Origin: Beijerinckiaceae bacterium
GTDB taxonomy: Bacteria > Pseudomonadota > Alphaproteobacteria > Rhizobiales > Beijerinckiaceae
Direction: 5' to 3'
Assembly: GCA_031291515.1 (NCBI GenBank)
Contig: JARLIW010000074.1
Coordinates: 1-43,395, forward strand
Length of the DNA stretch: 43,395 nucleotides
The position numbers were made by a program, and so were the translations under genes. Shown here in pieces: positions 19,544-28,374 of this stretch; the first letter of the stretch is position 1; each line of letters opens with the position of its first letter. Under the pieces are notes generated by a model. It ran no database searches, was not told the origin of the DNA, and saw nothing but the letters and a program-made list of their open reading frames with translations.

Positions 19544-20917
19544 ATGAGCGAACGTGGCGCCGGGCGGCCGAAATGGTCGTTGAATCCCTATGAGGTCAGC
19601 CTGTCCTTCGCGACGCGACAAACAGCGCCGTCCCAGGAATCGGCATGGGATTGGTTTGGTCCGCTTGATCCGATCGCGCCTGGCGCCCCCGCCGATGTCG
19701 CCGGACGCCAATGGGACTATCAAGCCGGCTTCAACCTTGCTTTACAGCCCCGACCCTACGAGCCCGTCACCTTTTCGACGCTGCGGTCGCTGGCGGACAA
19801 TTTCGACCTTTTGCGGCTCGTGATCGAGACGCGCAAGGATCAGATCGCGCGCCTGGCCTGGTCGATCAAGCCCCGTCAAACCGGCGTGGCCCGCGATCAG
19901 GCAAGAGTCGACGCGCTCACCACCTTTTTTCATCGACCGGACGGCATCCATGGATGGGCCGAATGGGTCCGCATGTTGCTCGAGGAACTGTTCGTCATCG
20001 ACGCGCCAGCGCTCTATATGCAGCGCAACCGCGTGGGCCAGCTCATCGCCCTCATGCCGCTCGATGGCGCCACCATCAAGCCTGTGATCGATGCGTGGGG
20101 TCGGCGGCCGGAGCCTTATCAAGAAGGCGGTCAAACGATTCATCCCGTCGCCTATCAGCAGATTCTCAAAGGCTTCCCGGCCGTGGATTATTCCACGCGC
20201 GACCTCTTGTATCGCCCTCGCAATCCGCGCGTGAACAAGGCCTATGGCTTTAGCCCCGTCGAGCAGGTCCTGACGACGGTGAATATCGCATTGCGGCGCC
20301 AGCTGTTCCTGATGGACTATTTTACCGATGGCAATATTCCCGACAGCTTGATCGGCGTTCCCGAGACCTGGACACCCGATCAAATCGCATCCTATCAGAA
20401 ATATTGGGATGCCTATTTCTCTGGCGATCTTGCACGCCGGCGGCGCGCCAAATTTGTGCCGGGAGGGGTTGCCAAAACCTTCATTCAAACGAAGGAACCC
20501 GAACTCAAGAGCGCTTTCGACGAATGGCTCGCGCGCATCGTCTGCTTCGCTTTCTCCGTCTCGCCGCAAGCGCTCGTGCAGAGCATGAATCGCTCGACAG
20601 CGGAGACACAGAAAGATCTCTCGCAGGAAGAAGGTCTCGTCCCCATCCTTCTATGGGTCAAATCTCTCGTCGATCATCTCCTCGCTTGCGAATTCGGCGC
20701 CGCCGATCTGGAGTTTGCGTGGACGCCCGCCGATACGATCGATCCGCAGGTTCAAGAATCCATTCTTTCGAGTTTCACGAGCCGGGGCATTCTTACGATC
20801 AATGAAGCGCGAGCGGCTCTCGGCCGCATTCCGCTCGCCGACCCTTCGGCCGATCAGCCATTGGCGCTGACGGCGACGGGCTATGTCCCAATTTCTTCGG
20901 CTCCTCCCGCCGCCTAA
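19544..20917 (+). CDS. Phage portal protein
   Basis: FDLLRLVIETRKDQIARLAWSIKPR...DAPALYMQRNRVGQLIALMPLDGATIKPVID...FSPVEQVLTTVNIALRRQLFLMDYFTDGNIPDSLIGVP. Start MSERGAGRPKW at 19544 (ORF-track start 19040 is too long). Confidence 0.88.
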   Translation: MSERGAGRPKWSLNPYEVSLSFATRQTAPSQESAWDWFGPLDPIAPGAPADVAGRQWDYQAGFNLALQPRPYEPVTFSTLRSLADNFDLLRLVIETRKDQIARLAWSIKPRQTGVARDQARVDALTTFFHRPDGIHGWAEWVRMLLEELFVIDAPALYMQRNRVGQLIALMPLDGATIKPVIDAWGRRPEPYQEGGQTIHPVAYQQILKGFPAVDYSTRDLLYRPRNPRVNKAYGFSPVEQVLTTVNIALRRQLFLMDYFTDGNIPDSLIGVPETWTPDQIASYQKYWDAYFSGDLARRRRAKFVPGGVAKTFIQTKEPELKSAFDEWLARIVCFAFSVSPQALVQSMNRSTAETQKDLSQEEGLVPILLWVKSLVDHLLACEFGAADLEFAWTPADTIDPQVQESILSSFTSRGILTINEARAALGRIPLADPSADQPLALTATGYVPISSAPPAA

Positions 20918-20947
20918 TTCGCATTTCACCCAAGATAAGGAGCTCCG

Positions 20948-21874
20948 ATGGCCGCGCTAAACATGTCCATCCCTATCACGAAGGTCGATGCGGCCCAACG
21001 TTTGGTCTACGGGCTCGCGACCGCGGAAATCGCGGACAGATCCGGAGAGATCTGTGACTACGCCACGACCAAACCTCTCTATGAAAAATGGTCACAGGCG
21101 ATCGAGGAGTCGACGGGCGGACGGTCCCTCGGCAATGTCCGTTCCATGCATAGCGCGATCGCGGCGGGAAAAGTCACGGCTTTGACGTTCAACGATAAGG
21201 AAAAGCAAATCGAAATTTGCGCCAAGGTCATTGACGATGCCGAATGGGCGAAAGTCGAGGAGGGCGTCTACACCGGCTTCTCACAAGGTGGCATCTACGC
21301 CAAGCGCTGGACCGATGAAACCGGGGCCAAGCGGTATACCGCCGAGCCCCACGAAATCTCGCTGGTCGATATCCCTTGTTTGCCCGAGGCCAGATTTGCG
21401 ATGATCAAGGCCGACGGAACGTTTGAAGCGCGGCCGTTCAAGAGCGCTCCGGCGGCGCAGCCCGACGGCGATGTCGAGAAAGTGACGTTGCCGCCATCAG
21501 AGCGCATTGAAAAAATAGGCGCTCGAAACAACGAGGCGGACCAAGAACGTATTCAGCATGTCCACGATACGGCGGTCGATCTCGGCGCCGTGTGTGGCGC
21601 CGCCAAGATTTATACGGTCGATCTCACCAAGCATTTCGACGTGCTCGCTGATCGTTTGCTGACGAAGCTCGATGACATTACGCGGCGGGTCAAGGCGATC
21701 GAGGACGAACCACGGCCGCTACCCCTTTCGATGCAAGCGCGCGCCGTCGGCAAACATGACGATGCCGGGCTCGAGAAAGACAACAGGATCGAAGCGCTTC
21801 TTGCCGATCCAAAGGCCCTTTCGCTCCTTGCGATCAAGCTCGCGCAGCGCCAGGGCGATGCCAACCGGCGCTAA
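20948..21874 (+). CDS. Prohead protease / XkdF-like scaffold-protease
   Basis: ITKVDAAQRLVYGLATAEIADRSGEICDYATTKPLYEKWSQA...EEGVYTGFSQGGIYAKRW...EISLVDIPCLPEARFAMIKADG; C-terminal charged helical region. Confidence 0.75.
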   Translation: MAALNMSIPITKVDAAQRLVYGLATAEIADRSGEICDYATTKPLYEKWSQAIEESTGGRSLGNVRSMHSAIAAGKVTALTFNDKEKQIEICAKVIDDAEWAKVEEGVYTGFSQGGIYAKRWTDETGAKRYTAEPHEISLVDIPCLPEARFAMIKADGTFEARPFKSAPAAQPDGDVEKVTLPPSERIEKIGARNNEADQERIQHVHDTAVDLGAVCGAAKIYTVDLTKHFDVLADRLLTKLDDITRRVKAIEDEPRPLPLSMQARAVGKHDDAGLEKDNRIEALLADPKALSLLAIKLAQRQGDANRR

Positions 21875-21978
21875 TCCGGCGTTCTCGATCAATTCCATTC
21901 CGCGTTGAACCTATTCCGCCAGCCAGGCGGAAGGAACACGCTTATCCGAATCCAAACCAGTTCCCAGGGAGCATCCAA

Positions 21979-23496
21979 ATGGCCACCTCGAATGTTCACG
22001 ACGTTATCGCCAGTATCAAAAGCGCGCAACAGAAGCCGCTTTCGTTTCTAAATCCGGACGTGCTTTCCAAAAGTACCTTCTCTGAAAGCACAAGCGCGAC
22101 GTCCGGTCTCACGTTTTACGATCTTGAAATCGGCGCCAAGCTTCTCTTTCCGGTTCTGACGCCGCTTCGCAATTCGATCCCGCGTGTTTCGGGTAAAGGT
22201 GGCCTCCAGGCTGCATGGCGCGCGATTACGGCCATCAACACCAACGGGCTTCGCTTCGGCATTTCCGCCGCCAACCGCGGGGGCGCCTTGGCGGTCGCGA
22301 CTCACGACTATACCGCGACCTATAAAGGCATTGGCGTCGAGACGAGCGTCGACTTCGAGGCGCAATATGCCGGACAGGGTTTTGAGGATGTGCGCGGCCT
22401 GGCCGCGCAAACGGGCCTCGAAGCTTTGATGATCGGCGAAGAGGCGATGATCTTGGGGGGATGTTCATCGTTGTCGTTGGGCACGACGCCAACGCCGACC
22501 CTGAGCGACGGGCCGACTGGAGGCGCGCTAGCCCCGAATCTCGCCCTGAGCGTCATCTGCGTGGCGCTGACGCATGATGGGTTCATCAACGCTTCGATTG
22601 CCGGCGGCATCCAGGGACAGATTACCCGGACCAATGCGGATGGTTCCGTGGATACGTTCGGCGGCGGAGCCGCGAAGCCGTCGGCCAACGCCACCATTAC
22701 GACCGCGAACGATGGCAACGCGACGCATCTGATCCGCGCCTCTGTCGTTCCGGTCTTGGGGGCGGTTGGCTACGCCTGGTTCTGGGGGGTCGCCGGCGGC
22801 GAGCTCTTGGGTGCCATCAGCACCATCGCCTCGGTCGTGATTGCCGCGAGCGCGTCGGGGACGCAAACCGCTGAGTCGCTTGGGGCCTCGGACAATTCCG
22901 CCAACGCGCTTGCGTTCGACGGGCTCATCACGCAAGCCGTGAAGCCGGGGACCGGGTCCTATGTCTATACGATGGCACAGGGCGTGGTCGGCACCGGTAC
23001 GCCTTTGACGGCCGACGGCAGCGGCGGCATCGTCGAGGTTGACTTGGTCTTGAAGTCGATGTGGGACAATTACCGCCTGTCCCCCGATACGATGTGGGTC
23101 AGCTCGCAGGAAGCGCTGAATATTTCCAAGAAGATCGTCACCGGGGCCGCCGCCTCCGCGCAACGCTTCGTCTTCGATGTCTCCCAGGATTTCGTCGGCG
23201 GCGGTATCATGGTCCGCAGCTACCTCAATCGCTTCTCGATGCAAGGCGGCAGTGTCGTCGATATCAGGGTCCATCCCAATATGCCGGCCGGCACGCTTCT
23301 TCTAACCTCGAGCTCGCTTCCCTATCCGTTGGCGGGCGTCGGCAACGTCATGCAAATTCGTACCCGTCAAGACTATTATCAAATCGAATGGCCCCTGCGC
23401 TCGCGCCGTTACGAATATGGTGTCTATGCCGACGAAGTGTTGCAGCACTATTTCCCGCCGTCGATGGCCGTGATCACCAATATTGGCAATGGGTGA
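21979..23496 (+). CDS. Major capsid protein with internal Ig/FN3-like insertion
   Basis: Position after protease; TPLRNSIPRVSGKGGLQAAWRAI...GVETSVDFEAQYAGQGFEDVRGLAAQTGLEALMIGEEAMILGG...MWVSSQEALNISKKIV...LPYPLAGVGNVMQIRTRQDYYQIEWPLRSRRYEYGVYADEVLQHYFPPSMAVITNI. Confidence 0.82.
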   Translation: MATSNVHDVIASIKSAQQKPLSFLNPDVLSKSTFSESTSATSGLTFYDLEIGAKLLFPVLTPLRNSIPRVSGKGGLQAAWRAITAINTNGLRFGISAANRGGALAVATHDYTATYKGIGVETSVDFEAQYAGQGFEDVRGLAAQTGLEALMIGEEAMILGGCSSLSLGTTPTPTLSDGPTGGALAPNLALSVICVALTHDGFINASIAGGIQGQITRTNADGSVDTFGGGAAKPSANATITTANDGNATHLIRASVVPVLGAVGYAWFWGVAGGELLGAISTIASVVIAASASGTQTAESLGASDNSANALAFDGLITQAVKPGTGSYVYTMAQGVVGTGTPLTADGSGGIVEVDLVLKSMWDNYRLSPDTMWVSSQEALNISKKIVTGAAASAQRFVFDVSQDFVGGGIMVRSYLNRFSMQGGSVVDIRVHPNMPAGTLLLTSSSLPYPLAGVGNVMQIRTRQDYYQIEWPLRSRRYEYGVYADEVLQHYFPPSMAVITNIGNG

Positions 23497-23845
23497 TGCA
23501 TCCGTGTCAAATCGTCGGATCAAGTATCGTGTTCCGCCGGGCTGTGCCGCCATATGTCATGGCGGCACGGTCTATGAAATTTCGATCGATCGTACGATCG
23601 AAGCTGGCGAGGCGGATGCGCCATCGCTCGCCGCGCATGGTCTTGTGCCAATCGATCTCGTCGCTCCTGTTCGGCACCCCGTAAGCCTCGGCTTTTCATC
23701 GTATCAGATCAATAAAATGACCCGGGACGAGTTGATTGCCGCTCATGGGGATTGCGGCGTTCGGGGGCCCCTTCCGCGTCACCTCGCGGCGCTTCGATCC
23801 TCGCTACGCCGGTTGGTGTCCGCCGCGAATGCCAAGATGAAATAG
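23483..23845 (+). CDS. Hypothetical phage protein (possible head accessory)
   Basis: 120 aa, co-directional, overlaps capsid gene end; no family recognised. Confidence 0.5.
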   Translation: MAMGDASVSNRRIKYRVPPGCAAICHGGTVYEISIDRTIEAGEADAPSLAAHGLVPIDLVAPVRHPVSLGFSSYQINKMTRDELIAAHGDCGVRGPLPRHLAALRSSLRRLVSAANAKMK

Positions 23846-23914
23846 AGAGATCAAGCCCAGACGACCTCGGGCTTCGCCATTCGCCGGAGGCGTCCTCTTA
23901 GCATAGGATCAACT

Positions 23915-24742
23915 TTGATGACATCGCCCAACGATCTCACGACCCTCGCGGCGCTCAAGGGGTGGCTTGGAATCGGGAGCACCAATGATGATATCGTTCT
24001 CGCCTCTCTGATCACCAATCTCAGCATCGCGATCCTTAATAATCTCGGGCGCCCCCAAATCCTGCCGTCGGTTTACACGGAGGTTTATGACGGCGCGGGC
24101 GAGCAATCCGTTCTATTGCGTCAATGGCCGGCCTGCGAATTATTAAGCCTCTCGGCGGATGGCATACCGGTCACGATCGCTCAAAGCGGCTATTTGCCCG
24201 CCCGAAGGTCCTTGTCGGCGATCCTGGATGGTCCCGACGCGGCCCCGCCAGGGCGCATGCAGCGCGTCTCTTTGCTGGGCGGTTTGTTCCCCCACGGCAT
24301 TCAGAACATCACGGCGTCCTATCGCGCGGGATATGAGGTGACCGCCGAAGCCGCCTTGATTCCGTCGAGTCCGCCCTACGTCGTCACGGCGGCGCAACCC
24401 TACGGGTGTTGGCAAAGCGACGGCGCGGTCACTTACGCCAATGGGCTCTCACTCGCGCCCGCGACGTCGCCGGGACCGGGCACATATAACGCGGAGAGCG
24501 GCGTCTACACCTTTTCCGCCAGCGACGCCGGAGCGAATATCATTTTACGATATGGCTATATTCCCTCTGATTTAATGCGTGCCTGCCAGGAATGGGCCGG
24601 GGAGCGATACGCCTACCGCGCCCGGATTGGCCAGAGTTCGAAAAGCCTTGGCGGGCAAGAGACGACATCCTTTATCGTCAAGGATATTCCCGACTTTGTA
24701 TCGCGGCTCCTTCAGCCCTATAGGCGCGTGGCAACACCATGA
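23915..24742 (+). CDS. Head-tail connector/adaptor (gp6-like) with Ig-like insertion
   Basis: LTTLAALKGWLGIGSTNDDIVLASLITNLSIAILNNLGRPQILPSVYTEVYDGAGEQSVLLRQWP...PSDLMRACQEWAGERYAYRARIGQSSKSLGGQETTSFIVKDIPDFVSRLLQPYRR. Confidence 0.75.
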   Translation: MMTSPNDLTTLAALKGWLGIGSTNDDIVLASLITNLSIAILNNLGRPQILPSVYTEVYDGAGEQSVLLRQWPACELLSLSADGIPVTIAQSGYLPARRSLSAILDGPDAAPPGRMQRVSLLGGLFPHGIQNITASYRAGYEVTAEAALIPSSPPYVVTAAQPYGCWQSDGAVTYANGLSLAPATSPGPGTYNAESGVYTFSASDAGANIILRYGYIPSDLMRACQEWAGERYAYRARIGQSSKSLGGQETTSFIVKDIPDFVSRLLQPYRRVATP

Positions 24743-25182
24743 GTGATCTTCCCGGCGGCGATGCGGTTCTCTCGGCCTTGCTTCAAAAAGCGGAAACGCT
24801 TAGGGCGGCATTGGCGGCAAAAGTCGACATGAACCTTTCCGGCAATGTGCTTCAGACGCGGACCGGCGCGCTTCGCGATTCGATTTCATCGTCCGTGGAA
24901 GACGGCGGAGAAGTGGTCGCAATCCTCATCGAAAGTGTTGGCGTACCCTATGCGGCGATCCAAGAATACGGAGGCCGCACCAGCGCGCACGATATCGTGG
25001 CCACCAAATCAAAGGCGTTGCGCTTCATTGGGCCGCGGGGGGTAACCTTCGCCAAAATTGTCCATCATCCCGGCTCCCTCATTCCAGCGCGATCCTATGT
25101 CGGATCGGCCATCGCGGAAATGAGGGAGGAACTCCAAGATGGTTTGAAGAGCTCCATTCTTGACGCGCTTGGCGCGAATTGA
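24739..25182 (+). CDS. HK97-gp10-like / neck or tail-completion protein
   Basis: LQTRTGALRDSISSSVEDGGEVVAILIESVGVPYAAIQEYGGRTSAH...PARSYVGSAIAEMREELQDGLKSSI. Confidence 0.75.
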   Translation: MSDLPGGDAVLSALLQKAETLRAALAAKVDMNLSGNVLQTRTGALRDSISSSVEDGGEVVAILIESVGVPYAAIQEYGGRTSAHDIVATKSKALRFIGPRGVTFAKIVHHPGSLIPARSYVGSAIAEMREELQDGLKSSILDALGAN

Positions 25183-25194
25183 AAGCGGTTTGGC

Positions 25195-25635
25195 ATGAGC
25201 GCGCGGGAAAATGCACTGTCGGCACTCCTGACATTGATTACTGAAGCCTATCCGTGGCAGACCTCGCCTTCGCGCCGTCTTCGCCTCTGGAGCGACGTCG
25301 CGCCGATCGAACGCCCTGCGTGCTTCTTATTCGAAGGCGGCTTCGAGACTTACGAGCAAGGTGCCGCGTCTCAACCTAAACGGATCCTTGAGATCAAGCT
25401 ATTTGTCTACGTCGATGCGCGTGATCCCGCGGCCGTCGGCGCCGCGTCGATCAATAACATTATGGATGCTCTTGACCTGGCCTTTGTTCCATCCGGTTCC
25501 GATCTTCCCTTGGGGCGCGTGACGCTCGGCGGAACGGCTTACCGCTGCACGATCATGGGGAGGCCATTGAAGGATCCTGGCGACCTCGATGGAGACGGCC
25601 TTTTGATCGTTCCCATTCAAATCATTCTGCCCTAG
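25195..25635 (+). CDS. Tail terminator-like protein
   Basis: Size and position between gp10-like and tail tube; ASQPKRILEIKLFVYVDARDPAAVGAASINNIMDALDLAF... Confidence 0.6.
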   Translation: MSARENALSALLTLITEAYPWQTSPSRRLRLWSDVAPIERPACFLFEGGFETYEQGAASQPKRILEIKLFVYVDARDPAAVGAASINNIMDALDLAFVPSGSDLPLGRVTLGGTAYRCTIMGRPLKDPGDLDGDGLLIVPIQIILP

Positions 25636-25768
25636 CAACGCCGCGCGATCCGATGCGATTGCGCGGGCACAAAATCTACGATTGATCTCATGACCGCGCT
25701 CGATCAAAGGGATCATGGGAACGCCGCCTGTCTGGCAACGAATATTCCATTCATGAAGGGGTTTACAA

Positions 25769-26506
25769 ATGTACAGTTTTGGCTCGGGTGTGCTGATCGG
25801 CACGCGGACGGATATCGCTAATGCGACGCCGGTAAACTTCGGCCTGGTCCAGGAAGTCACGATCGACGAAGCGGCCTCTGTCAAGGAACTCTATGGGCAG
25901 TTTCAGCACCCGATCGCGCTCGCGCGCGGAACGATCAAGACAACCGGAAAAGCGAAGGTCGCGCGAATATCGGGCCTCGCCTTTGCGAATCTCTTTTATG
26001 GCGCGACTCCGGCCGCCGGCCAGGTCGCGACGTCGTTCGCCGAGATTGCGACGATACCGGCAAGTAGTCCCTACACTGTGACGCCGGTGAATTCCGCGAC
26101 GCTCGTCGACGATGCGGGGCTCGTTTACGCGGCGACAGGACTTCCCTTGGTCAAAGTGGCATCGTCGCCCGTCGCGGGGCAATACTCTCTCGTAGGCGGC
26201 GTGTATACACTGAGCGCATCAGACGCCGGCAAGGTTGTCTTGGCGACCTATACCTATAGCCTCCCGACGAGCGGGCAAAACTATGTCGTCTCCAACCAGT
26301 TGACCGGAACGACCCCAACCTTTTCGGCTCACTTCTTTACGACCTTTCAAGGTCAAACGGTCTCATTGAAGCTCAACGCGTGTACATCGAGCAAGCTCTC
26401 GTTTCAGACCAAAATGGAAGACTACGTGCTCCCGGAATTCGATTTCTCGTGCTTCGCGGATGCGACGGGCACGATCATGACCTGGTCATTCTCGGAGGCC
26501 TCCTAA
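25769..26506 (+). CDS. Major tail (tube) protein with Ig-like insertion
   Basis: FGSGVLIGTRTDIANATPVNFGLVQEVTIDEAASVKELYGQFQHPIALARGTIKTTGKAKVARISGLAFANLFYG...MEDYVLPEFDFSCFADATGTIMTWSFSE. Confidence 0.8.
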   Translation: MYSFGSGVLIGTRTDIANATPVNFGLVQEVTIDEAASVKELYGQFQHPIALARGTIKTTGKAKVARISGLAFANLFYGATPAAGQVATSFAEIATIPASSPYTVTPVNSATLVDDAGLVYAATGLPLVKVASSPVAGQYSLVGGVYTLSASDAGKVVLATYTYSLPTSGQNYVVSNQLTGTTPTFSAHFFTTFQGQTVSLKLNACTSSKLSFQTKMEDYVLPEFDFSCFADATGTIMTWSFSEAS

Positions 26507-26823
26507 TGCGTATGAAGGCCGAGATAGTTCGCCTCGGCGCACATGAATGGTTGGTGCGGCCGCTGACGATATCGCAAGTGCAATCGATCGAGCCGGTGCT
26601 CTTGGAGTCCGGCGCCACGTCAAGGGGCAATGTGGCAGCCGCTCTTTCAATCTTGCGCGTGGCGCTTTTGCGCGACCATCCTGGAGCGGTTGAGAGTCTC
26701 GAGGAGATCGAGGCGGGAGCGTCGGAAATTTCACTAGCCATGGCAACTGTCTTGCGGCTCGGCGGTTTCCTTCCCTTGCCACCGGGAGGGAGTGACGCGC
26801 CGGGGGAAGCCGAAGCGGGCTGA
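26506..26823 (+). CDS. Tail assembly chaperone-like protein
   Basis: MRMKAEIVRLGAHEWLVRPLTISQVQSIEPVLLESG...; ATG overlaps the stop of the tail tube gene (TAATG); precedes tape measure. Confidence 0.6.
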   Translation: MRMKAEIVRLGAHEWLVRPLTISQVQSIEPVLLESGATSRGNVAAALSILRVALLRDHPGAVESLEEIEAGASEISLAMATVLRLGGFLPLPPGGSDAPGEAEAG

Positions 26824-26879
26824 GCGCCCGCGGTTGCACGAACCGTGGGGTCGATTGGGCGACGCTATACGCGCGGCTC

Positions 26880-27101
26880 ATGACGGCCTGCGGTTACACG
26901 TCCCAACAGATCGATGCAATGGCGATGGGAGATGTTCTCGACCTCCTTCGTTATTGGCGCAACGCTCCTCCGGTCCATGAGATCCTGGCGGCGGTGTATC
27001 AAATCGCGCCGGTCACGGCTACGCCCAAGAGCGCGAGCGATCCGAGCGGCATCGGCGATCTCATCGCGCGCTATCCCAATGGTTCCGTGAAGCCAAGTTA
27101 G
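26880..27101 (+). CDS. Small protein between chaperone and tape measure (g10.1-like position); frame open back to 26796
   Basis: MTACGYTSQQIDAMAMGDVLDLLRYWRNAPPVHEILAAVYQIAP; manual reading shows this -1 frame is open from 26796 and overlaps the upstream ORF. Confidence 0.55.
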   Translation: MTACGYTSQQIDAMAMGDVLDLLRYWRNAPPVHEILAAVYQIAPVTATPKSASDPSGIGDLIARYPNGSVKPS

Positions 27102-27111
27102 GAATTCGGAA

Positions 27112-28374
27112 ATGGCGGATGACGTTCAGATTACGTTCTCGGCGGATATTTCCGATCTTCAAAAAGGGCTCGCGGATGCCACAAGCGCGGTATCCACAAC
27201 GACGGGAGTCCTTCAGTCCGGGGCCGCGCAAATTGGCGCTTCGTTCGCGTCGCTTGGCCAAGCCTATGCGGCGGGCATGGCGCAACGGCTCGACAGCGCG
27301 CGCAATTACAGCGACGAGGCGCTCGCCATTGCGCGCGCTGGCGACAAGGCCGAAACGGACATCGCGCTAAATGGCGTGAAGACGAAGGAATCCGCCGTAA
27401 AGGGCGAGGCGCAACTCTCTCAAATGTCGCGCGAGCAAGAGCTCGCCGCGCTGCTTGCGCTTGAAAGCGATCGCGAGCAGATCGAACTTCGTCACCTCAC
27501 ATTTCTGCAATCGACCTATCAGGACAACGCAACGAAATTTGCAAACGTCCAGCGTCAGATCGACGAACTCGCGTCGCAATCGGCCCTCCGCCGCCAAGAT
27601 ATCGAGCGTAGGGTTAATAGCGAGATCTATGCCGATTACAAACGGACCTTCGAGCAGGCCGGATCTAGTGTCTCGACCGCGATCATGGGGATGATCAAAG
27701 GCCAAGAAACGCTCCGGCAAGCCGTGTCGAACGTTCTGCTGTCGATCGTCCAGTCCTTCATTCAGGCCCGGATCAAAAGCGTCGCGGATTGGGCGGCCGG
27801 CGTTCTAACGGAGACGACGGCGACGACGGCCGGAGAAACGGCCAAAACAAGCGCCGTGGTCGCGGGAGCCGCGGCGCGAACGAGCGCGCAGACGAGTGCC
27901 TCGGCAGCGGGCGCGGCGTCGGCGATCGCAGCGATCGGGCAGAGCATTGCAGCGTCCGCGGCGGAGACCTTCGCGGGCATTTTCGGCTTTCTATCGCCGT
28001 TGCTTGGGCCCGCGGCGGCGGGACCGGCGAGCGCCGGTCAGGCCTCGGTTCTTGCGGCGGGCGCGGCGCTCCCATCGTTCGACGCCGGTTCTTGGAATCT
28101 CCCCGCCGACATGGTTGCTCAGGTTCATCAAGGGGAGATGATTATTCCGGCAGGTCCCGCGGCGCGCTTGAGATCGATGACGTCGAGCGGCGGCGGAGGC
28201 GGCGATGTCCATGTGCATCATGCGACGCATTTTAATGTCTCGGCGATGGATAGCCGCGATGTCAAACGATTTTTCAATGGGAATGGCAAGGCCATCCTTG
28301 GCGCCATCAACGATTCAGTCCGCAACGGCGGGCATCTCGGCCTTCGCAATCTTAGGGGAAATAACGGAATATGA
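27112..28374 (+). CDS. Short tail tape-measure-like protein
   Basis: 420 aa helical/Ala-rich protein, ADDVQITFSADISDLQKGLADATSAVSTTTG..., C-terminal AQVHQGEMIIPAGPAARLRSM typical of tape-measure C-termini. Confidence 0.8.
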   Translation: MADDVQITFSADISDLQKGLADATSAVSTTTGVLQSGAAQIGASFASLGQAYAAGMAQRLDSARNYSDEALAIARAGDKAETDIALNGVKTKESAVKGEAQLSQMSREQELAALLALESDREQIELRHLTFLQSTYQDNATKFANVQRQIDELASQSALRRQDIERRVNSEIYADYKRTFEQAGSSVSTAIMGMIKGQETLRQAVSNVLLSIVQSFIQARIKSVADWAAGVLTETTATTAGETAKTSAVVAGAAARTSAQTSASAAGAASAIAAIGQSIAASAAETFAGIFGFLSPLLGPAAAGPASAGQASVLAAGAALPSFDAGSWNLPADMVAQVHQGEMIIPAGPAARLRSMTSSGGGGGDVHVHHATHFNVSAMDSRDVKRFFNGNGKAILGAINDSVRNGGHLGLRNLRGNNGI

